Assembly: GCA_020137815.1 (NCBI GenBank)
Contig: CM035356.1
Coordinates: forward strand, 5,304,145-5,368,144
Origin: Hormiphora californensis
Lineage: Eukaryota; Ctenophora; Tentaculata; Cydippida; Pleurobrachiidae
Length of the DNA: 64,000 nucleotides
Reading direction: 5' to 3'
The translations under genes were made by a program, and so were the position numbers. Positions 55,901-64,000 of this stretch are shown one piece after another. A model generated the notes under the pieces. That model made no database searches, was not told the DNA's origin, and saw only the letters and a program-made list of their open reading frames with translations. How positions within the stretch are numbered: the stretch's first letter is position 1; each line of letters starts with the position of its first letter.

Positions 55901-58900
55901 GTCCCATTGTCTTTGTGTGACCTGCGATTTTGGACTATGAATGGGCAGGTTATGCAAAGATGGTGGGACGCCCTGGACTTCGTTTGTGTCCAGTTTGGAG
56001 TGTGTGAAACATATGGAAAGTAGTGTGGTTGCGAAAATTATAAATTCCTGATGATTATTCCTGATGACAATAAAGTTATATATTATATGACTTGATTATT
56101 ACGGAAACTCACTGTGTCATGTGTAATTGTATTATAGGGATGATTTGTCTGTTGCGGTACTATCACTACTACGTGACTATACAGCGGTATCAATACACAA
56201 TTCATGAAAATTGAGAGTGAGAGAGGGAGGGAGAGAGAGAGAGAGAGAGAGAGGGAGGGAGAGAGAGAGGCTATACTTGAAGAATAATACATAAAATATG
56301 CTTGGACAGCTGCAGCTACAGTCAGTAATCAAGGATGATCCTAATTTCTCGTTCATCATTAAAATTACTTTCTACATGTCCTAAACACTGTTATTACACT
56401 GTCCCCCCTCACCGTTCAGGGAGTGTGTTTAGAACCCCGGCCCCTCCTCCTAACTGTCCCCCTCACCAACAACATCACCCCACAGGGAGAGTGTTTACCG
56501 GATTGCAAGAATCTAAGTGAGCGGCTGGAGGAGATGTTTTCCAAGGATTCTATGGTCCAAGTACCAAACAGTATCACACTCGCTCACGCCAAGGAGAAAT
56601 CTGTTCAACATGTGGGTGAAATTACTGTATTTTTGATAAGTTATTTGTTTGGTTACCTATTTACCTCGACCAAAACGCGGAGTTTTTACGTCAGCCGACC
56701 CGAAACCGGATTAAATTTGGGCACCCGCTGGTCTAAGGGTCTCCAAATACGTCAAAATATGTTTAAATTATCATTTGGGATCATGCAGACCTTTTAATTA
56801 CATGTAATTACCCTTTAATTACATGAAATTACATTTTAATTACATGTAATTACTTCCAATTACATTCCAATTACTTCAGCACCTCGAGAGCTTTCGAACG
56901 CACCCTAGAACACCTTTATACTCCTTCTAATTGCCGAGTTCTGTATACCCCTTATTTTGACTGTTTTTCGCGTCCTACCCCTTATAGGTTTGGGCACACC
57001 CATCGCCACACCCCCTATACGTCGCGGGACCTCGAGACCTTTCCAACGAGCCATAGAACACATCTCTACTACTTCAGGGGGCTTCAAAACTTTCACTCTA
57101 AAAATATCTATGGTTTTATGGTTTATGGTTATGGTTATGGTTATGGTTTTTTTTTCATCTGGTATTAAGGGCCTGTCGGCTCGGCCCCGTTGTTTTAGTT
57201 TTAGGGGGGATGTTTTAGGGGGGGTGGGTTGAGTTTGGGTTATATTCGGGTCGGGGGGCCTTGCCAGGCCCCGAAACATTTGGTTTGTTTTTACATACCC
57301 CGAATTCTTTTCTTTTTTTTTCGACGTCAGCGCGGCTAACCCCGGTTTGTTTTTACATGTATGTAAATGTATACCCCGAATTCTTTTGGGCCAATCTTAT
57401 TTTAGTCTTCTCCATCAATCTTATCTCATTACTAAAGGGAGATCTGTTTGGTTTCAATCTGCCACTTAACACCTGAAAGTGTATCAAATGTTGTAGCTAT
57501 ATCATGTTACAACTAACTGCACTCTGTTACAACTCTGTATATCATCTACAGTACTAGCTGATCTAACATTACATATATGTAATGTCAACTAGTCTAACAT
57601 AGTAAACATGTGGGAACAATGTTATATGTATCAGCTAATAACGTAGCAAACATTTAACATTTAGACTCTAAAGTCTAAAAAACTAACATGTTTCAGTCGG
57701 TAATACGGTCGTTACGTAACCACGGTAGCTGCCTATTCCTGAAAAACACTGCTGATGCTAAACTCTTCATCACTACCCTTGTAAACAAGATGCAGAAATG
57801 GTAAGCTTACCAATTTTGACGTAATAATTATAATATTATAGACTAAAAAATTTTATTACCAAACCTCGATTTACTTCCCCAGCTTCATTGTATCACTTCA
57901 CTACCAACTGTACCAATCCACTCCCACTTTCTAGTGTAACATTTTAATGCTTCTTCTAGTGTAACCACACTTCACTTGTACTCCCACATTATAACGTTTA
58001 AATAGTGTAACGCGTCCTATACTAAATATGCCCCCCAGTGTAAAACTTCAATCCCCTCCCAGTGTAACAACTAAACCCTTATGCCCCCCCCCCAGTGTAA
58101 CGCGACATTCGAGAATGAGTCCAGTGACTCTGAAAGTAGTGGGAGACTTCTCATCCTGTTCCCTGATACTCCGGCCCCTCATGGACAGTCTGAATAATAA
58201 GAGTGCGGATTGGGTGAATAGTATTCAGTTCATATTCATACCTACAGGTTAGAGAATTACCTTCCAAATGTGGGCATTCTGCATTGTACATAATATATTC
58301 ATTTATTGTACCCCAATGTGGGCATTGTACAAACATTAATTTTACCCCCCCCCCCCCCCCACCAGCTACCTTTATGTTACAGATGACCTACACTCCGCCT
58401 CTCTTTTTTTGTTTTTTTGGATCATCCTCGTGCCTATTTATGTCGCAGATGCTGATTATAACCCCCTTTTTCTGTTACAGATGCTGATTATAACCCCCTT
58501 TTTCTGTTACAGATGCTGATTATAACCCCCTTTTCTGTTACAGATGCTGATTATAACCCCCTTTTCTGTTGCAGATGCTGATTATAACCCCCTTTTCTGT
58601 TACAGATGCTGATTATAACCCCCTTTTCTGTTACAGATGCTGATTATAACCCCCTTTTCTGTTACAGATGCTGATTATAACCCCCTTTTCTGTTACAGAT
58701 GCTGATTATAACACCCTTTTCTGTTACAGATGCTGATAACCCTATTGGGAGGTACGTATCGACACTAGACGACACCTACACGCGGCTCCTGGAAAGTCTC
58801 TCAGGGGATACCGTGGATCTGATATCGAGCTATGAGCGAGATGCAAAGGATTCAACTCGACTTTACGTAGGGAGGGTGTTACTTCAGCAAGTAACAGACC

Positions 58901-59132
58901 AGTAAGTTATAAATTGTAATCAAGGCGAAAACAACATGTTTTTGGAACTATTTCTCATATTTTCTACTTTGATGCCTGAACATTATGCAGGCATATCACT
59001 GCACTGGCAAGCGCAAAGGTTGCCATCCCCCTCCCTCCCCCCAAAAAGCGCCGCCAGAAACGCAGGGATACGTTTATGGGTGTTCGACCGGACTCCAGTC
59101 TCCAGAAGGCTATAGCGCGACTCTCTTTCTAA
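40964..59132 (+). CDS. PACS: PACS-family sorting adaptor, 582 residues, 14 exons
   Basis: PACS proteins link acidic-cluster cargo such as furin to AP-1 and move it between TGN, endosomes and ER. Exons: 40964-41046, 41219-41312, 41668-41751, 41939-42064, 43188-43279, 43379-43463, 43694-43812, 44129-44230, 55523-55790, 56486-56611, 57697-57800, 58096-58247, 58730-58901, 58991-59132. Lengths sum to 1749, a multiple of 3, with phases matching throughout. The N-terminus [19 protein letters not shown] matches the family start (NLYATWE-DRT---C-PR). [14 protein letters not shown] and [15 protein letters not shown] match the furin-binding region. Acidic SSSEDDY and EEEEAEIP tracts and [12 protein letters not shown] follow. 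The middle domain includes [16 protein letters not shown]. The family C-terminus (roughly 300 residues) is missing: the last exon ends [10 protein letters not shown]-stop. Seven or eight of its splice sites are tandemly amplified. Confidence 0.92.
41298..41480 (+). repeat. 20-bp tandem repeat carrying the PACS exon 2 splice donor, 9 copies
   Basis: Unit is TCAATTAGTAACGGGGTAAG (or with CTGGG), period 20. GGGTAAGT donors occur every 20 bases from 41311 to 41471. The exon frame (CASISNG) joins the first. Since 20 is not a multiple of 3, using a later donor shifts frame and soon meets TAA. Confidence 0.93.
42126..42398. mobile_element. TIR element with nested palindromes, ~273 bp
   Basis: ATTTTATTATGCCTATAAG...GTACCTG at the left matches the reverse complement of CAGGTAC...ATAGGCATAATAAAAT at the right. 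Inside, ACTTATAACACGAGACCGAAGG and GAGCCTGCGAG repeats occur. In PACS intron 4. Confidence 0.75.
42678..42800. repeat. Nested palindromes ACTTATAACACTGGGGGGTGTTATAAG
   Basis: Three alternating copies of AAAACTTATAACACTGGG and its reverse complement form overlapping hairpins. The sequence shares ACTTATAACAC with the TIR element at 42126-42398. Confidence 0.75.
44211..44310 (+). repeat. 43-bp tandem duplication of the PACS exon 8 end and donor (2.3 copies)
   Basis: CAGGATCACAGATCAATTAG|GTAATTAG occurs at 44211 and 44254, with a partial third start at 44297. The first copy is the exon end. The second offers an identical donor 43 bases downstream, out of frame. Confidence 0.9.
44344..55522 (+). 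repeat. 34-bp satellite (~325 copies) made of the PACS exon 9 splice acceptor
   Basis: Unit ACCTAACTCTGTCCCCCACAG|CCGATACTCGGGT (bar added) has an exact 34-base period and is near-perfectly homogeneous over about 11.2 kb, with rare extra C or a C-to-CT variant. Each unit holds a CTAAC branch-point-like motif, a pyrimidine tract, CAG and the first 13 bases of exon 9. The genuine exon begins in the last unit (55523). In the exon frame every earlier unit meets TAA 15 bases after the AG (R-Y-S-G-T-stop). The left edge (44344-44420) is degenerate. 48590-49940 is riddled with small deletions. Repetitive frames in the array are not genes. This is not CRISPR: there are no spacers. Confidence 0.97.
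55764..55862 (+). repeat. ~30-bp triplication of the PACS exon 9 end and donor
   Basis: AGTCAGGAGAGTGGAGGATC...TTCGAG followed by GTAAGT, GTGAGT and GTGAGT: donors after 55790, 55820 and 55857. The first two are 30 bases apart and in frame, so the choice would add [10 protein letters not shown]. The third is 37 bases further and out of frame. Confidence 0.92.
56217..56270. repeat. (GA)n/(GGGA) microsatellite in PACS intron 9
   Basis: GA repeats interrupted by GGGAGGGA. The rest of 55870-56410 shows no coding sequence. Confidence 0.8.
56410..56500 (+). repeat. Diverged ~75-bp duplication of the PACS exon 10 acceptor
   Basis: TTCAG|GGAGTGTGTTTAGA at 56420 resembles CACAG|GGAGAGTGTTTACC at 56486. 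Only the second continues in the PACS frame. A worn copy of the same boundary-duplication pattern. Confidence 0.6.
57112..57150 (+). repeat. GGTTAT hexamer tract
   Basis: GGTTTATGGTTATGGTTATGG followed by a T run, in PACS intron 10. The surrounding 56780-56880 has short repeats of AATTACATGTAATTACTTT-like words. No exon seen between 56612 and 57696. Confidence 0.7.
57925..58095 (+). repeat. Degenerate repeats of the PACS exon 12 acceptor
   Basis: CTAGTGTAAC, CTAGTGTAAC, TAGTGTAACGCG, CCCAGTGTAAAAC, CCCAGTGTAACAAC and finally the real CCCCCAG|TGTAACGCGAC occur in a row. They look like old, diverged copies of the acceptor plus exon start. Confidence 0.6.
58440..58729 (+). repeat. 31-bp tandem repeat (about 10 copies) of the PACS exon 13 splice acceptor
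   Basis: Unit TTCTGTTACAG|ATGCTGATTATAACCCCCTT (period 31, two early units of 33) carries a pyrimidine tract, CAG and the first bases of exon 13. The true exon (58730) continues ATGCTGATAACCCTATTGGG. A/T-rich GATTATAAC can serve as branch-point region for the next unit. 31 is not a multiple of 3. Confidence 0.93.
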
Positions 59133-59342
59133 TCCGTTAGACTTGAAATTTGAAGAGATTTAGAGAGGGAAAGAGACATTGTGATATCTAGGTTAAATTG
59201 GTTGAATTTTGGTTAAATTTGGTTGAATTTGGTAGAGGTTGGACATGGTAATATGCCAGATAGCCACGACAACCGGAATTGTGGGCATCCTAGACAGTTA
59301 CCGACACTCTCAGGCTGTGGACCACAAGTGGAGGCCGGTCGG
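59133..59342. other. Spacer after PACS stop; unexplained open segment
   Basis: From 59246 an open plus-strand frame (MVICQIATTTGIVGILDSY...) runs straight into the 18-bp array. I do not recognise it as PACS and no splice pair clearly joins it. No AATAAA lies before the array. Confidence 0.3.
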
Positions 59343-61111
59343 ATGTGAAAATGAGGTCGGGCGTGAAAATGAGGTCGGGTGCGGTGTGAAAATGAGGTCG
59401 GGTGTGAAAATGAGGTCGGGTGTGAAAATGAGGTCGAGTGTGAAAATGAGGTCGGGTGTGAAAATGAGGTCGGCTGTGAAAATGAGGTCGGGTGTGAAAA
59501 TGAGGTCGGGTGTGAAAATGAGGTCGGGTGTGAAAATGAGGTCGGGTGTGAAAATGAGGTCTGGTGTGAAAATGAGGTCGGGTGTGAAAATGAGGTCGGG
59601 TTTGAAAATGAGGTCGGGTGTGAAAATGAGGTCGGGTGTGAAAATGAGGTCGGGTGTGAAAATGAGGTCGGGTGTGAAAATGAGGTCGGGTGTGAAAATG
59701 AGGTCGGGTGTGAAAATGAGGTCGGGTGTGAAAATGAGGTCGGGTGTGAAAATGAGGTCGGGTGTGAAAATGAGGTCGGGTGTGAAAATGAGGTCGGGTG
59801 TGAAAATGAGGTCGGGTGTGAAAATGAGGTCGGGTGTGAAAATGAGGTCGGGTGTGAAAATGAGGTCGGGTGTGAAAATGAGGTCGGGTGTGAAAATGAG
59901 GTCGGGTGTGAAAATGAGGTCGGGTGTGAAAATGAGGTCGGGTGTGAAAATGAGGTCGGGTGTGAAAATGAGGTCGGGTGTGAAAATGAGGTCGGGTGTG
60001 AAAATGAGGTCGGGTGTGAAAATGAGGTCGGGTGTGAAAATGAGGTCGGGTGTGAAAATGAGGTCGGGTGTGAAAATGAGGTCGGGTGTGAAAATGAGGT
60101 CGGGTGTGAAAATGAGGTCGGGTGTGAAAATGAGGTCGGGTGTGAAAATGAGGTCGGGTGTGAAAATGAGGTCGGGTGTGAAAATGAGGACGGGTGTGAA
60201 AATGAGGACGGGTGTGAAAATGAGGACGGGTGTGAAAATGAGGACGGGTGTGAAAATGAGGACGGGTGTGAAAATGAGGTCGGGTGTGAAAATGAGGACG
60301 GGTGTGAAAATGAGGTCGGGTGTGAAAATGAGGTCGGGTGTGAAAATGAGGTCGGGTGTGAAAATGAGGTCGGGTGTGAAAATGAGGTCGGGTGTGAAAA
60401 TGAGGTACGGGTGTGAAAATGAGGTACGGGTGTGAAAATGAGGTCGGGTGTGAAAATGAGGTCGGGTGTGAAAATGAGGTCGGGTGTGAAAATGAGGTCG
60501 GGTGTGAAAATGAGGTCGGGTGTGAAAATGAGGTCGGGTGAAATGAGGACGGGTGTGAAAATGAGGTCGGGTGTGAAAATGAGGTCGGGTGTGAAAATGA
60601 GGTCGGGTGTGAAAATGAGGTCGGGTGTGAAAATGAGGTCGGGTGTGAAAATGAGGTCGGGTGTGAAAATGAGGTCGGGTGTGAAAATGAGGTCGGGTGT
60701 GAAAATGAGGTCGGGTGTGAAAATGAGGTCGGGTGTGAAAATGAGGTCGGGTGTGAAAATGAGGTCGGGTGTGAAAATGAGGTCGGGTGTGAAAATGAGG
60801 TCGGGTGTGAAAATGAGGTCGGGTGTGAAAATGAGGTCGGGTGTGAAAATGAGGTCGGGTGTGAAAATGAGGTCGGGTGTGAAAATGAGGTCGGGTGTGA
60901 AAATGAGGTCAGGGTGTGAAAATGAGGTCGGGTGTGAAAATGAGGTCGGGTGTGAAAATGAGGTCGGGTGTGAAAATGAGGTCGGGTGTGAAAATGAGGT
61001 CGGGTGTGAAAATGAGGTCGGGTGTGAAAATGAGGTCGGGTGTGAAAATGAGGTCGGGTGTGAAAATGAGGTCGGGTGTGAAAATGAGGTCGGGTGTGAA
61101 AATGAGGTCGG
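59343..61111. repeat. 18-bp satellite GGTCGGGTGTGAAAATGA, ~98 copies
   Basis: Period 18, highly uniform. A local run of GGACGGG variants (60189-60300) and two one-base insertions near 60405-60430 interrupt it. As 18 is a multiple of 3, long frames are open on both strands (VKMRSG, CENEVG, SFSHPT, DLIFTP repeats), the longest 635 codons on the minus strand. They lack any non-repeat domain, so I do not call them genes. An AATAAA (plus 61145-61150) follows the array. Confidence 0.95.
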
Positions 61112-61215
61112 GGAACTCAAGTGTCAGCCACATGAGAGCCTTGCAATAAATGGCACGGGCGGATCGATGAATGTATATGCAGTGTATTTTTCCTGAACAT
61201 TCCAAACACACTTAC

Positions 61216-62341
61216 CAATTTCATTGCATTGTGGTACATCACTGGACCACGACCCATCTCCCTGACAAGTTAGTGTTGCACTTCCCATAAGGATAAGGGC
61301 GGCAGCACATTCGATGGTGGCAGTTGTCCCTGCTGGTGAAGCAGTCCAGTTTCCTTGTGTTGACCCCTCAACAGTAAAGGCGGGACACGGTGATTCTAAA
61401 TGGAAAAAGACACTTATAAGTTTATTGCAGGGGATGTAATATGGAGAGCTTTTGTATACAGTACACACTACACATTTTAGTTCACTATGACTGAACCATT
61501 CCATGTACTAAAAGCCCCGGTGGTGGTATGCTCTGCGTGTGTGTAGTACATAGAGTTGTGTACTGTGTACTGCATGTACTGCATGTACTGTGTACTGTGT
61601 ATGTGTTAGGATAACCAAAATTTAAATCATGTGATCCAACCCCCATAGTGTGCACTGTGTAATACTAAAGTGGTAAAGATTAAATTTAGATCCTTACCTG
61701 CTCTGTAGAAGTCAGATGCTGTGTCTGGTTGGGAACCAGTACTGTATAACAATATCTGCTCCACAACATCACCACCCCACCACGGAGCACATTCGCTACG
61801 TGAACTATTAGCGAATCCGATGTTCAGCACTTTAACATTGTTACATGTGATGGTAAAGGCAGTCTCTGTTTTGGTAATCGTCCAGATCTTATCCACCTCC
61901 ACCGGGGGTTGTACTGGCAGGTCTTGCCAGTTTTCGGTGCAGTAGCCTATCGCATACTGCATTGGGGAGGAAAACTTTATACCCACCCTACTGATCAAGC
62001 TACTGTCCTTTTTGTACATCTGCACATTGATCTCCTCACTACTGCCCAGTGTTGAGTCCGTCTTTATCTGGAGAGGCGTTTCCTCCAGATCCCAGAGTAT
62101 AATCACATCCCGCTCTACAGCTGTCCAGTCTGAAAGTGCAATAAAGTAAATCACTAATCTTGCTTTATATCAGACGAAAACGTAACTAACTCCTGGGACC
62201 CCATCATATTCCCACTTTGAAGGTTGGTGAAGCCGGATGAAATCAATGGTTATATTTCATAAAATGTTTAATATGTGACCAACCTGTGAGAACAACAACT
62301 GTTCCACACAATGCAGCTGTGAAGAGAAGGAAACGTATCAT
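61216..62341 (-). CDS. Secreted sushi (CCP) domain protein, 5' exons
   Basis: Exons on the minus strand: 62284-62341 (signal peptide MIRFLLFTAALCGTVVVLT), 61698-62129 and 61216-61395, all joined in phase 1 with GT-AG signals. Exon 2 encodes about 144 residues of a domain I do not recognise (W-rich: WTAVERD, IGYCTENWQDLP, DKIWTITKTETAFTI, SDFYRA at the end), probably extracellular. Exon 3 is one sushi/CCP module with four cysteines, starting CPAF and ending GSWSSDVPQC. Sushi modules serve adhesion, complement-like recognition or matrix. A good donor (GTAAGT) follows exon 3, but the next exon is not found and the 18-bp array lies beyond. If unspliced, the frame reads to a stop near 61124. Function not assignable. 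Confidence 0.78.
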
Positions 62342-64000
62342 ATCACTAAATAACTGAATAAGTATTTTAGTAAACTGTTACAGAGCAATTTACGGAAAGA
62401 ATGGCACGACCGACACTAACAAATTTGGCGGGGAAACGATTTAGAAAAGGGAAAGAAAGAGATGGTAAAATGATAAAAGCGGGAGGCCAATGGTGACTAA
62501 GTTTTTAAAGGCTTCAAACACAAACAGAAGCTCAAGAAGTACAGTTTATCTGAACCCAAGCTCTCCCTTTCAGTATAAAAATAGGAGACAGGAAAGCTGT
62601 ATCTTGAAATTCTTCGTAGCGTTTCGAAGGGGAGAGATACATGCCAAATAGAGCTGAGATCACTATTCTGTAACTGCCTCCCAGCTCTGAGGTACTGGGC
62701 AGTTAGACTGACACACAGGTTCTAATAAGATCTGGGAGATGACCTCACACTTTTTATTTAACTCCCCCGTACGTGTCTCGTTACCTTGGAATTGCAACTT
62801 TAAAGATAGTTTTAGATCTCTGATCTGTTTAAGAGCAAGTAAAGCAATTAGCACAGCACGTGGATAGTTGTTGGAAACTCAACAAGTGGGAAATACGTCA
62901 TCGATCAATGAGGAAGAGCTTGATCTGCTAATTGGTTTATCTAACACATTACCTCCACGGAAAAGACATAGAGTGAGACAGAGAGAAAAAAAGATAAAAA
63001 CAGATCCCTCGATTTCCGATCGGTGCGATCGCCACAGTTTTAATAGTAATCATAATATATGCCTACTATACATACATTCTACTACACCCCATGCCTGAAG
63101 AAAGTTCAACCTCGGATGAAAACTATGTACTAGGAAACTTTTAGGTGAATTGTTTTGTCTACACATGCAAAACTATACAAAACCATCCCACGTACTGCAG
63201 TAATTCTTCCGCCAACTACTAGTGTTATATTAAGGGTACGCTAACCAAAAATTTTTTTCGAGTGCAGGGAAATCTCTCACCGTAGGGTTGTAGGCCATGC
63301 CAAGGAGACCTCAAATATGCAATTTTAGTCCTTAAGTCGAATTCATATTTTTGCTATAGCTGTTTAAAAAATGTCCTGTAAATACGTTTTTGGCATCTCA
63401 AAAAAATTTTTTTAAAGATAGGAGCATGAAAATTCGGGGATTTGAAGAGGACATGAAGGTAAATAACCACAAAATTTTTTTTTGCAATCCGAGCTGATTT
63501 CCGGTCCTGAGATGGATTTCTTTTTTTCCACTTTAACGCCCTATTTGGCAAAGTTCCGAAAACATGTGAAAGCTGTAAATTGGTGAAAAGTTGCGTCTAA
63601 CGATTATCTAAGTGGCCATAAATTTTGGGCGTGTCCTTATTTGAGATAAGCTGTACAGAGTTTTTTTTGTGAAAGCCGTCATTTCAGAAATAAATAAATT
63701 CCCTGTATCTCAAAAACGGCTGATCGTAGAGACCTGAGACTATGCTTAAACGATTCAGAAGGTCCGATTTTGGGGGGGTCTTCTGAGAGACATTTTGCTC
63801 CTACTTCAACCGTTTTTGCTGTAATTGCGAAAAACAAAAACCCATCTTCGCCATCGTGGATTTTTTGTGATTTTGTTTTTGGTGATTATACAGGGTGTGA
63901 ACTGCATGTCGTGTTTGCTAGTCGCGAGCGCGCTTGCGAGACAAGCAAACACGTCAAGGTTCATTAACAAGCATGCTGCTCAGTCATTTTAGATTTAATA
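62342..64000. other. Region without a recognised gene
   Basis: 62342-62660 is the likely promoter side of the sushi gene. 62663-62854 (minus) has an open stretch with cysteines ending at a stop, preceded by an AG, possibly a terminal exon but unsupported. 63240-64000 is AT-rich with homopolymer runs and no domain signal. Confidence 0.35.

Noticed and set aside
59213-61120. 635-codon minus frame and 398/345-codon plus frames
   Set aside because: Period 18 keeps frames open on both strands at once; no start context, signal or unique domain.
62663-62854. Possible terminal exon on the minus strand (ends SWEAVTE-stop, preceded by a CAG)
   Set aside because: Too short and unrecognised; no partner exon or poly(A) signal found.
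62868-63098. 76-codon plus frame
   Set aside because: No homology recognised and basic low-complexity content; likely chance.

Overview
This window is animal nuclear DNA. The genes are split by short GT-AG introns and encode animal proteins: a HYLS1-like ciliary protein, an ERdj5/DNAJC10 ER reductase, a rhodopsin-like GPCR, PRRC2/BAT2, PACS and a secreted sushi protein. The high density of GA/CT microsatellites, small inverted-repeat elements, compact spacing and a Naiad-type Penelope element suggest a marine invertebrate. A sponge or other early-branching animal is my best guess. That is inference; nothing here fixes the species.

Layout: (1) 1-494, plus strand, 3' end of a HYLS1-like gene. 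(2) 1463-26904, minus strand, DNAJC10/ERdj5, convergent with HYLS1. It reads signal peptide, J domain, thioredoxin modules, KDEL. Its 3' third holds a tandem copy of four exons and a 63-bp minisatellite on a splice donor. Its 16-kb third intron hosts a single-exon GPCR (11369-12532, same strand), a Penelope-like element with N-terminal GIY-YIG and C-terminal reverse transcriptase (21892-24651), MITEs and many microsatellites. (3) 27710-39772, minus strand, a 14-exon PRRC2 gene coding for 1918 residues. (4) 40964-59132, plus strand, a 14-exon PACS gene head-to-head with PRRC2, with its eighth intron filled by about 11 kb of a 34-bp satellite. (5) 59343-61111, an 18-bp satellite. (6) 61216-62341, minus strand, start of a secreted sushi-domain gene. 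(7) 62342-64000, no gene recognised.

The genes do not form a pathway. What ties the window together is structural. Repeatedly, and in every multi-exon gene with well-defined exons except the sushi gene, the sequence that has been tandemly amplified is an exon-intron boundary. PACS has amplified donors (20 bp x9; 43 bp x2.5; 30 bp x3) and acceptors (34 bp x ~325; 31 bp x ~10; weaker copies at exons 10 and 12). DNAJC10 has an in-frame 63-bp donor unit x9. PRRC2 has a ~80-bp donor unit x3 and an acceptor-flanking repeat. The GPCR has a related 69-bp triplication of its 3' coding end with stop codon and poly(A) signal. The PACS 34-bp unit carries a branch-point-like CTAAC, a pyrimidine tract, the AG and the first bases of the exon, so each unit is a complete miniature 3' splice site. 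I regard these splice-site satellites as the main candidate for something undescribed.

Limits: exon boundaries were placed by eye from reading frame, GT/AG signals and remembered family sequences. One 1-nt frame break (near 26160) and an indel-rich stretch (about 48590-49940) suggest unpolished long-read assembly in places.
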